DNA of 51,685 nucleotides from Candidatus Sericytochromatia bacterium (lineage in GTDB: Bacteria > Cyanobacteriota > Sericytochromatia > S15B-MN24 > JAQBPE01): the NCBI GenBank assembly GCA_035285325.1, contig JAYKJB010000124.1, positions 1 to 51,685 on the forward strand, given 5' to 3'. Below the pieces are notes generated by a model. That model worked only from the letters and a program-made list of their open reading frames with translations, searched no databases and was not told where the DNA came from. A program made the translations under genes and the position numbers. This document shows, one piece after another, positions 42,884-50,325 of the stretch (positions are counted from its first letter, which is position 1; the number at the start of each line of letters is the position of its first letter).

Positions 42884-43225
42884 GTGTCTTGGCCTTTCTG
42901 GCCGAAGAACTTCAAGTCGTTCAAGTTGGGGGAAAAGCAGGCGGCGTCTTTGGTCAGTCTGGGTGTTTCGGAGGATCCTCGCGATGCCTATGCTCGTGCC
43001 GGAATGCCAGACCCGAAGTGCGAAAGGGGTGCCCCCATGATCGAGGCCGAGGTCCATCGCAACGGACAGTTGTTGTTGCAACGCACCTACCATGAGCCGG
43101 CGTTGTCCCTCGAAACCGTGCTCAAGCAACTCGAGATGTACATCGTGAACGAACAGCTCAACACCGCGGGGGAGTGCCTCTTGCGCGTGCGTTTTGCCAG
43201 CGTATCCAAGGCGGGTGGCGCTTGA
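42884..43225 (+). CDS. Small hypothetical protein
   Basis: From GTG 42884 the product is 113 residues. The last 62 (from ATG 43037: MIEAEVHRNGQLLLQRTYHEPAL..) look like a compact alpha/beta domain. The first 50 (FWPKNFKSFKLGEKQ) are less certain. GACAAT lies five bases before GTG 42884 and could drive a leaderless transcript; AAAGGGG before ATG 43037 supports the shorter form. No family is recognised. Confidence 0.5.
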   Translation: MSWPFWPKNFKSFKLGEKQAASLVSLGVSEDPRDAYARAGMPDPKCERGAPMIEAEVHRNGQLLLQRTYHEPALSLETVLKQLEMYIVNEQLNTAGECLLRVRFASVSKAGGA

Positions 43226-43325
43226 CGGCGTGATCGCCGGGATGCCTGAAGTGCGCCCTGAGCGTGCCTCAGCCGGCTCAACCGCCACCTGGCCGCATCC
43301 CAACGGGATCAGGCGGGCGGGCGTG

Positions 43326-44390
43326 TCATCCTTCACCGAAGTGGCGATAGCCCATGGGCCCGTCGAGACGATGCAGAGCGCCATTCAGGCCTCTCAGCCA
43401 GGCCCCGCTGGTCACCCCCCTCTCTGGCGAGACGACCTCCCCGACCCAGAAGCTGGGCGTGCCGCTCTCCCTCAGGGCCGCCTCGATGCATGCGCGATCG
43501 TCGGGCGCGCAGCAGCCGACCAGGTGATAGTCCTCGCCGCCGTTCAACATCCCCTCCAGCGGGGCCACCCCCCTCGTTCGGGCCACCGCATCGCGGGCCG
43601 GGCAAGCGGGCAGCGCGGACTCCTCCAGGATGACGGCGACCTGGCTGGCCGCCGCCAGGTGCTGGAGGCTGCATGCCAGCCCGTCACTGTCATCCAGCAA
43701 GGCCACCCGCGCTCCCCCTGCTGCCAGGGCCAGGCCGGCCGCAATCTGAGGCACGGGCCGCAGGTGGGCCTGACGGAGACTGTCTTGCCAGGCGTCTGGC
43801 AGGGTCTGGTGGTCTTGGGGCCGCTCCAGGAGCTGAAATCCGGCCGCAGACCTGCCCGGCACCCCGGTCAGGAAGAGCTGATCACCCGGCTTGGCCTGGT
43901 CTCGTCGCAGCAGCTGGGCACCCGGCACGCCGAAGACCGTCACGCTGACCATGATCGGTCCCGGGCTGCCGGTGGTGTCGCCCCCGGCCAGCCAGACGCC
44001 GTGGGCCTGCGCCAGGGCCAGGAATCCACGATGAAAGTCGTTCACCCAGGCAGCGGGAAGCGCTGAGGGCAACGACAGCACCAGCAGCGCCGCCGTCGGG
44101 CGGGCCCCCATGGCCGCGAGATCGCTCAGGTTCACCGCCAGCGCTTTCCAGCCCAGATCCTCGGCCGAACAGGTGTTCCGTCTGAAGTGGACGTCCTCGA
44201 CCAGGGCGTCGACCGAGGTCACCAGGCGGGCCTCCGGGAGAGGAATCAGCGCAGCATCGTCTCCGATGCCCAGCCCGCCAGACGGGGGTGGCTGAGCGTC
44301 AAGCAGGGTGGCAATCAGGCCCGCCTCCCCCAGTTGGGCCAGAGGGAGGCCGCTGGCGCGTGAAGGATGTGGGGCGCGGCTGTCACGCAT
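43326..44390 (-). CDS. thiL: Thiamine-monophosphate kinase
   Basis: The 354-residue protein is ThiL of the PurM/AIR synthase fold, making thiamine diphosphate from thiamine monophosphate and ATP. Motifs are LGIGDDAALIP, TSVDALVEDVHFRR, LAVNLSDLAAMGA, LAGGDTTGS, LLDDSDGLA and the C-terminal NGGEDYHLV. The usual DiSDGL has become DDSDGL, a mild change. ATG 44390 has no good ribosome site; TTG 44408 is an alternative that adds six residues. There is no TPP riboswitch pattern upstream. Confidence 0.93.
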   Translation of the reverse strand: MRDSRAPHPSRASGLPLAQLGEAGLIATLLDAQPPPSGGLGIGDDAALIPLPEARLVTSVDALVEDVHFRRNTCSAEDLGWKALAVNLSDLAAMGARPTAALLVLSLPSALPAAWVNDFHRGFLALAQAHGVWLAGGDTTGSPGPIMVSVTVFGVPGAQLLRRDQAKPGDQLFLTGVPGRSAAGFQLLERPQDHQTLPDAWQDSLRQAHLRPVPQIAAGLALAAGGARVALLDDSDGLACSLQHLAAASQVAVILEESALPACPARDAVARTRGVAPLEGMLNGGEDYHLVGCCAPDDRACIEAALRESGTPSFWVGEVVSPERGVTSGAWLRGLNGALHRLDGPMGYRHFGEG

Positions 44391-44530
44391 GGGAGCGGGG
44401 AAGGTCAAAAGGTGTGAGCACGCGGGGCTGGGTCTCCGCAGAAACGGGGCCCCCTCATTTTAATGCAAACTTCACGCCGACTTGGGCAAGTGGCGCGCAA
44501 AAGCCACGACATGTGCCGCAGGAGGGCGTG

Positions 44531-45034
44531 ATGAGTTCGCTCAATCATCGGCTTGAAAGCCAGTTGAAGTCTGTGGGGCAGGACCCGACCCTGCGCCCGG
44601 CCCTGGCCCAGGTGATCAAGGTCAAGCAGACCCCAGGCGTGACCAGTGTTCGCGTCTATGAGGCGGCACTGGACGCGGCCCGGGATACCTTCGCGGTCTC
44701 GACCCCGCATCCTGACCTGGTGCGCGAACGTGCCTTGCTGATTGCCAGCGCCGCTGCGGCGGAAACGTCCGTGTCCCTGGCCGACCTGCCTGCCGGAGCC
44801 GACAAGAGTCGTCACTGCTTTCTGAGCGCCTACATGAGCCTCAAGCTGGCGCGGATCGCCGATGGGGTGCTGCCGCGTGCGCTGGCCGAACGGGTCGGTG
44901 TCTGGGGCAGCATGGGCATCGGCCTGCTCAAGGAGCTCTATGACATGGTCTTCGCCACCGGCTTCAGCCGCGCAGACCTCGTGGCCGATCTGGCAGGGGC
45001 GCGTTTGCCCTTCCAGGCCCCCCGCTTGGGTTGA
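44531..45034 (+). CDS. Hypothetical protein, weakly YfiM/DUF2279-like
   Basis: The 167-residue protein has no N-terminal signal. The second half carries the ordered pattern DKSRHCFLSAYMSLKLA, GSMGIGLLKELYDMVFATGFSRADLVADLAG, which resembles the DK..H ... KE.yD ... DL.aD..G layout of YfiM/DUF2279-type envelope proteins. The likeness is by eye only. AGGAGG lies before ATG 44531, and TTTAAT at 44458 is a -10 candidate. Confidence 0.7.
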   Translation: MSSLNHRLESQLKSVGQDPTLRPALAQVIKVKQTPGVTSVRVYEAALDAARDTFAVSTPHPDLVRERALLIASAAAAETSVSLADLPAGADKSRHCFLSAYMSLKLARIADGVLPRALAERVGVWGSMGIGLLKELYDMVFATGFSRADLVADLAGARLPFQAPRLG

Positions 45035-45044
45035 ATCATTCACC

Positions 45045-45073
45045 CTGATTTCTACCTAAACTTAACGCATAAT
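45045..45073 (+). promoter_or_regulatory. Candidate promoter of the propeller lipoprotein gene
   Basis: CTGATT and CATAAT stand 17 bases apart in an AT-rich patch about 63 bases before the start codon. Confidence 0.4.
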
Positions 45074-45135
45074 TTAGTCTCTACGGGGCAAGCCGGTTGC
45101 CGCATGGCCGGATAATCTCCCGGAAGGAGTGTGTT

Positions 45136-46116
45136 GTGCGCGGGATCAAAGGCCTTCTCGAATGCTGTGCCTGCCTGGTGGCGCTGAATGCCACGTGGTT
45201 GGTGACAGGTTGTGGAACGGCCCGCCTGGCATCGCTTCCCGTCGAACCCGCGAGCCTTCAGACCGCCCGCTTCGGTTTCGGGGCGGAAGGGGGGGCCCAG
45301 CCGGCTCTGTGTGTCCGGCAGGACGGCACTTTCGTGCTGGTATACGAGTCTACCCGGACGGGCGATCGCCACTTGCGCCTGGCGACCTCACGCGATGGAC
45401 GTGTGTGGAGCACGCCCGAGTGGGTCGCACGAGGCGAGTTCACCGACAAGAGCCCAGCCCTGCTGGAAGATGCCGTCGGGGGGCTTCACCTGTATTTCAT
45501 CTCGAATCGTGACGGCGCCCATCCGCAGGTGTATCACAGCCTGTATGAAGGCACCTCCTTTTCGGCAGCGGATCCTCTGACCGGTCTGGACGGCGCCCAG
45601 GACTTGGCCGTGACCCGCGTGGGCGATCAAGCGGTGCTGGTCGCGGAGGTGATGGGCGCCGGTGTGGTGGCCTTTGCCGGAGCCCCTGGACGCGCCCTCA
45701 AGGCGTTGCCTGCGCCTGCCACGGCCGGCGCAGAGCCTGCCGTGTGTGCGGCGTCTGATGGGCGGGTGGTCGTGGCCTTCCAGCGCGAGGGCAAGATCGT
45801 GGTGCGCGAGGGACGCCCTGGTGAGTGGGGCCCCGAGGTGGTGGCTGCTTCGGCGGCTTCCCGCCTGCGCGATCCGGCACTGCTCTGGCGCGAGGCCGGC
45901 GGCATGCTGACCTTTGCGGAGCGTGGCGAAGCCGGCCTGGCCCTGCGCCATAAAGCCTTCGATGCACAGCTTGCCTTTGTCGATACCGATGCCCCCGCCC
46001 TGGGGGAGGGAGAGGCAAGAGGCGCAGCCTGGGCGACTTCCGGAAGGAAGACGTTGCTGGCTTGGGGTATGAAATTAAGGAATGGCCAACAGGGCGTGAT
46101 GGTCACGACCCGCTGA
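45136..46116 (+). CDS. Asp-box (BNR-type) beta-propeller lipoprotein
   Basis: The 326-residue protein has a signal peptide with lipobox LVTGC and a repeat structure of about five to six blades, seen as recurring strands such as GTFVLVYESTRTGDRHLRLATS, GGLHLYFISNRDGAHPQVYHS and GRVVVAFQREGKIVVREG. One clear Asp box SRDGRVWSTP is present. The fold is that of sialidase-like or arabinanase-like propellers, but no sialidase Arg triad is evident, so binding rather than catalysis is likely. GTG 45136 has GGAAGGAG six bases upstream. It lies 29 bases before the MshEN-C39 gene, so the two are probably co-transcribed. Confidence 0.82.
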   Translation: MRGIKGLLECCACLVALNATWLVTGCGTARLASLPVEPASLQTARFGFGAEGGAQPALCVRQDGTFVLVYESTRTGDRHLRLATSRDGRVWSTPEWVARGEFTDKSPALLEDAVGGLHLYFISNRDGAHPQVYHSLYEGTSFSAADPLTGLDGAQDLAVTRVGDQAVLVAEVMGAGVVAFAGAPGRALKALPAPATAGAEPAVCAASDGRVVVAFQREGKIVVREGRPGEWGPEVVAASAASRLRDPALLWREAGGMLTFAERGEAGLALRHKAFDAQLAFVDTDAPALGEGEARGAAWATSGRKTLLAWGMKLRNGQQGVMVTTR

Positions 46117-46145
46117 CGACCTGCTAGCCGACACCGGAGGAAACG

Positions 46146-47462
46146 ATGGCGACCAGCCTGCCGACTCGGAACATCCCCACCCAGCAGATGATGGGTGAAA
46201 TTCTTGTTTCCCAGCAATGGGTGACGCCCTCTCAGCTGGGCGATGCCATTGCGGAGCATCAGCGCACCAATGAACGCTTGGGTGAGGTGCTCGTGCGCCA
46301 GGGGCACCTGACGCACATGGAACTGGAGTTCATCCTGGCCCAGCAGAAGGGCAACACCATCACGGGGGATGCCGACAACGTCAAACTGCGGCTTGGCGAT
46401 ATTCTGCGCAAGTCGCAACGCCTCAGTTCCCGGGCGCTCGGTTCCGCGGTCGCGGAACAGCGGCGTACCAATGAAAAGCTGGGCGAGGTGTTGCTGCGTC
46501 TGGGCCTGCTTGATCCACTCGAACTCGATGCGGTGCTGTCGCTTCAAAGTGATTTCAATCAGGGCGACCCGATGGCTGTGCGCCTGTTGTTGGGCGAGAT
46601 TCTGATCGCCTCCAAGCGCCTGTCGCGCAAGCAACTGGCGGATGCCCTGGAAAATCAGCGTCTCAGCAAGAAGCAGATCGGTCAGGTGCTGGTCGATCTT
46701 GGCTTCGTGAACAAGCTGGACATTCGCAACGCCCTGAAGATCCAGGCCAAGATGGTGGCCGCCGGTCTGGTGGCCATGATGAGCGTGGCCTCCATGACGG
46801 GCTGTGCCGCCCCCAACGTGCCCACCACCTCGTTGGCCTTGCAGAACGTCAAGTACGAGCAGGTCAACAAGCGGGTGAGGCAGGCGGGCTTCGACTCCAC
46901 CAAGGGCACCTACAAGGTCGCCAGCTTGCCCGGTGGTCGCCAGTTGCTCAGCTTCTCCGACGGCAGTCGGCTGGTCAAGGACGTGCCATTTTTCAAGCAG
47001 GGCCGAGACAACACCTGCGCCCAGGCCGCACAGACCGTCGTGCTCAACTACTGGGGCATCAAGCAGGACTACCAGGCCCTTGTGCGCCAGCAAAACCGCA
47101 TGAACACAGCGACTCACTACGACAAGATCGTGGAAAATCTCAAATCAAACGGCTTGCAGGTCAAGGCCATGCGGGGCGGTAACCTGGGCTACCTCAAGTC
47201 CCTGATCGACCAGGGCAAGCCGCCGATCGTGCTGCTCGAATTCAACAACGACCTCTTCCAGAACCACTACATCACCGTCGTGGGCTACAACAACATGACA
47301 GGCAAGATCATCTTCCACGACTCGATCGACGGCCCCTTCCAGCAACTCGACGAAGAAGAGTTCGAGTTGATGTGGCAGAGCAAGAAACTCGCCAACCTGC
47401 CGGTTTTCGGTGGGGGCAATTTCCAGGGTCTGATCATCGAGGCTGAGAAACCCGGCACCTGA
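46146..47462 (+). CDS. Triple MshEN repeat fused to C39-type cysteine peptidase domain
   Basis: The 438-residue protein has three consecutive MshEN-like modules, each made of two LGExL..xxx(I/V/L)xxxxLxxAL half-motifs: about 15-75 (MGEILVSQQWVTPSQLGDAI, RLGEVLVRQGHLTHMEL), 78-140 (LRLGDILRKSQRLSSRAL) and 145-200 (LLLGEILIASKRLSRKQL). A hydrophobic segment ending in MTGCAAP (about 203-222) follows, then a C39-like peptidase domain: Cys in DNTCAQAAQTVV, His in QNHYITVVGYN, and Asp in IIFHDS. MshEN modules of pilus and secretion ATPases bind c-di-GMP; C39 peptidases cleave leader peptides at double-Gly sites or act on other peptides. The combination suggests c-di-GMP-linked protease activity. 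CGGAGGAAA precedes ATG 46146. Confidence 0.85.
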   Translation: MATSLPTRNIPTQQMMGEILVSQQWVTPSQLGDAIAEHQRTNERLGEVLVRQGHLTHMELEFILAQQKGNTITGDADNVKLRLGDILRKSQRLSSRALGSAVAEQRRTNEKLGEVLLRLGLLDPLELDAVLSLQSDFNQGDPMAVRLLLGEILIASKRLSRKQLADALENQRLSKKQIGQVLVDLGFVNKLDIRNALKIQAKMVAAGLVAMMSVASMTGCAAPNVPTTSLALQNVKYEQVNKRVRQAGFDSTKGTYKVASLPGGRQLLSFSDGSRLVKDVPFFKQGRDNTCAQAAQTVVLNYWGIKQDYQALVRQQNRMNTATHYDKIVENLKSNGLQVKAMRGGNLGYLKSLIDQGKPPIVLLEFNNDLFQNHYITVVGYNNMTGKIIFHDSIDGPFQQLDEEEFELMWQSKKLANLPVFGGGNFQGLIIEAEKPGT

Positions 47463-47521
47463 GCGGTCGCCTGGCGTCGCCTTGACACCCGGGCGCCCCG
47501 TCGCCGATAATCAAGGGCCCC

Positions 47522-47593
47522 GGGCGGTTGGCTCAGTGGTAGAGCACTTCGTTCACACCGAAGGGGTCACGTGTTCGAATCACGTACCGCCCA
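47522..47593 (+). tRNA. trnV: tRNA-Val (anticodon CAC)
   Basis: The 72-base sequence folds as a tRNA: acceptor GGGCGGT / ACCGCCC, D-arm GCTC/GAGC, anticodon stem CTTCG/CGAAG with loop TTCACAC (anticodon CAC), five-base variable loop, and T-stem ACGTG/CACGT with loop TTCGAAT. The discriminator is A; CCA is not encoded. Confidence 0.96.
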
Positions 47594-47608
47594 CTTGTCA
47601 TTGTTCAC

Positions 47609-47640
47609 GGCCTCCAGTTGCTGCTGGAGGCCGTTTTTTT
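47609..47640 (+). terminator. Terminator after tRNA-Val
   Basis: A perfect 9-bp stem GGCCTCCAG / CTGGAGGCC is followed by G and seven T. Confidence 0.95.
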
Positions 47641-47667
47641 GGCGATGGTGCCACTGGGGCCCCGGCG

Positions 47668-48610
47668 TCATGGCTCGGACTCTGTCGGCCGATTGATTGG
47701 CTGGGCCGTGGGAGCGATGGGCTTCGACCCATCAGCGGGGGCTGACCATTCAATCCGCACCGGTTGTCTCAGGTGCAGATCGTGCTGAGAGTGGGGCATG
47801 GTCAGGCCACGGGCCACGCATTCGCGATGAATCTGGTAGTTCAGCGCACTGCGAATCGGAGCGGCGTCCTGGGGTTCCTCGATCCAGACCAGCAGTTCAA
47901 GCTGGATGGCATCCGTGCCGAAGTCCACCAGCCAGACGCAGGGGGCCGGTTCCGACAGCACCCGCGGGTGTTGAGTGGCCGCCGTGAGCAGGGCTTCCTG
48001 CGCCACATCGAGGTCCTGACCATAGGCCAGGCGCACGGGCAGATGCAGCCGGATCCGGGCATCGCCGAAAGAGCGGTTGATCACGTGTTTCGAGATGAAT
48101 TCCGAATTGGGCACGATGATTTTCACGTTGTCCAGCGTCACGATCGTGGTCGCGCGCAGGCGAATCTCGCGCACCACGCCCACGAACTCCCCCACCGTCA
48201 CGAAGTCTCCCGGCTTGATCGGGCGCTCCAACACGACGATCAGGCCGGAGACGAAGTTGCTGGTCACGTTTTGCAGGCCAAAGCCGATACCGATCGTGAG
48301 AAAGCTGAACATCCAGCCGAGGGCCCCCAGCTGCAGATGCGCCAGCTGAACGCCCAGGATAAAGACCAGCAGCGCCACCATATAATGCGCCACCCGGGCC
48401 ACCGTGAAGGAGCGCCCGGTTTCCAGGCCCGTGCGCTGGAGCACCGGGACGGCCAGGCCCTGTTCGAACCAGTGGGAGAGACGCAGGGCCAGCCAGACGA
48501 TCCCTCCCAGGGCCAGCACCTGCACCAGGGTCAGTGGCGTGCCGGCCGGAACCCGGGCTCAGGGGCAGGCTGATCAGGTCGCGCAGGGCGCCCCACAATG
48601 CGAAATCCAT
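47668..48610 (-). CDS. MscS-family mechanosensitive channel with apparent frameshift
   Basis: The main frame (47668-48525, 285 codons) has the MscS pore helix region GWMFSFLTIGIGFGLQNVTSNFVSGLIVVLERP, the beta domain (IKPGDFVTVGEFVGVVREI, VPNSEFISKHVIN) and the C-terminal alpha/beta domain. The normal N-terminus (MDFALWGALRDLISLPLSP, ATG 48610) lies in another frame; removing one base in the CCC/GGG run at 48552-48557 joins it as LSPVPAGTPLTLVQVLALGG, typical of the family. The main frame alone has a TGA upstream and only a GTG (48525) without ribosome site. This is either a sequencing indel or a recent inactivating mutation. TAGAAT lies six bases before ATG 48610. The channel would release solutes on hypo-osmotic shock. 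Confidence 0.85.
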
Positions 48611-48748
48611 GCTGGGATTCTACCGCTCATGCCGTCTGCTTGGTGCCGTCCGACTCGCCGCGACACCAAGCAGAGGGAGGAGACAGGGCGAGTGCGCCGG
48701 CTTTGGCTGCGTGATGCTGGGCCTCAGCCTCGCTCGGCGAAGGCCGCT

Positions 48749-50059
48749 CTACGGCTTCGTCGGTGCCTGTTCACCGGGGGCGACGGGAGGTGTCGGCGGT
48801 TGAATCGGTCTTGCCGCGTTTGATGGGGCCTCGGTCTGCGTTTGCAGGACCAAATCATCCAGCTTCCACGGGGACACAGGGGCCTCGCTCATCGACTTGA
48901 GCGATCGTTCGAGATTCACTAACCTCTTGAAGGCCGGATCTTTCAACACCGGCTTGCCTTTGCCACTTGCCAGTTCCCCGGTGGCTTCGAAGGCGGTTTG
49001 CATCAAGGCGTCGAGCTTGAACAGTTCCTCCGGCATCACGGCAGCCTGCAAGGCCGCATCCAGTTTGGCCAGCACGGCCTCGGCGCGTTTTCTGGCAGGC
49101 CCCTCCAACGATTCGATCTGGGCTGCGAGCTGGTCTCGGCGTCGCGTCAGGGTTCCATGCATCTTCTCTCCCTGGGCCCACTTTGCGGACAAGGCTTCCG
49201 CCTCTGCACTCGCACCGGCCACGTCGCTCAAGGCGGCCCGTTTCAACAACGTGTTGATCTGCTCCCGCAAAGCCTCCTGGGCCTTCGGCCCTTGCGGCTT
49301 GGCTGCCTGCAGCAAGCCTGCCATCGCCTGGTCGAATTTATCCAAGGTCTTCTCGGCCACGGCATCGCGCGCCTTGCTCCGCAGTTGCTGAATGGAGTCC
49401 CGCACGCGCTGGCCCGTTTCCTGGCTCCAAGCGACGCCATCTCGCCCCATGCGGCTTTCGGGGAGTGGTGCGGTCTTGACGATGTCGTTGGTCGCGCCCC
49501 CAATCTTGCCCATCAGGGCTGCGTGCTGCGGGCTGGAAGGGTCCAGGTGTTGAACACTTTGAAACAGGCCCAAGGCTTGTTCGACGGTACCCGCCAACGC
49601 TTCGAGCTCACCGAGCGAGTTGGCGCCTTTCAGCGCTGCGCGGGCCGCGTCTGCAAAGGCGCCAGCTGCGCCACCAGCCCCGCCGGCCAGGCCCGTCATG
49701 CTGGCAATTTTGTTGATGTTCGCGCGGGTGCGATGGAGCAACTCGGCGCATTTTTCTGCCAGGGGAACCAGGGCGTTGGCGATTTCCATGGCCCCGCTCA
49801 GGTCGCCGGCCCGGGCCTTGGCCAACGCCTGCCCCATCAGTTCACTCAACATCCCTGCGATTCCGCTGTTGCCCATGCTGTTGCTGATGGACGCAACCCG
49901 ACTCAAGGCCTGCAGGATCTCGGAGAGCCGCTCTTGGTCTTTTTTGCTCCCGGCTCTCAAGGTTGCCCGAGCGCTGCTGATCATCGCGGACATGGAGGCC
50001 GGAGCGGGTTCGGGTGGCCCGTAGACGGGCACGTACCGGATTCTGTATTCGATTTTCAC
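48749..50059 (-). CDS. Hypothetical long helical protein
   Basis: The 436-residue protein starts with a short beta segment (MKIEYRIRYVPVYGPPEP) and is then almost entirely helical, Ala/Leu/Lys/Gln-rich, with heptad-like stretches (QALSRVASISNSMGNSG, RRRDQLAAQIESLEGPARKRAEAVLAKLDAAL) and a Pro-rich tail. No signal peptide or membrane segment is present. It resembles in style the signal-less helical proteins at 36398-40545 but no clear homology is visible. GTG 50059 has GAGGAGA nine bases upstream. No known domain is recognised. The region 50060-50274 before it holds AT-rich DNA (50128-50160) that may contain its promoter. Confidence 0.75.
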   Translation of the reverse strand: MKIEYRIRYVPVYGPPEPAPASMSAMISSARATLRAGSKKDQERLSEILQALSRVASISNSMGNSGIAGMLSELMGQALAKARAGDLSGAMEIANALVPLAEKCAELLHRTRANINKIASMTGLAGGAGGAAGAFADAARAALKGANSLGELEALAGTVEQALGLFQSVQHLDPSSPQHAALMGKIGGATNDIVKTAPLPESRMGRDGVAWSQETGQRVRDSIQQLRSKARDAVAEKTLDKFDQAMAGLLQAAKPQGPKAQEALREQINTLLKRAALSDVAGASAEAEALSAKWAQGEKMHGTLTRRRDQLAAQIESLEGPARKRAEAVLAKLDAALQAAVMPEELFKLDALMQTAFEATGELASGKGKPVLKDPAFKRLVNLERSLKSMSEAPVSPWKLDDLVLQTQTEAPSNAARPIQPPTPPVAPGEQAPTKP

Positions 50060-50274
50060 GCTGGCTGTCTCCTCGCCCGAAGGTTCTCTCTTCCCGATGT
50101 TTTCTCTTGGTCCTTGTATGCCACCAACTGACGCAATTTAACGAACTCTTATTGCCTTTGTTGTCCCGTGAGGGGGCGATTGGTGTCGGCTCAGGTCCAC
50201 CAGGGTGGGGAGGGGGGCGATTGCCCGGATTTTGAAGGCGGCCTCGAGAAGCGGCGAAACTTCCCCAAGCAAAA

Positions 50275-50302
50275 GGCCACGGCAGCCTGCGCCGCCGTGG
50301 CC
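50275..50302 (-). terminator. Terminator of the Gly/Gln/Pro-repeat gene
   Basis: GGCCACGGC / GCCGTGGCC stem (9 bp, perfect) is followed on the minus strand by TTTTGC, 23 bases after the stop codon. Confidence 0.85.
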
Positions 50303-50325
50303 CGAAGATGAACGTGGCGCTGGTG

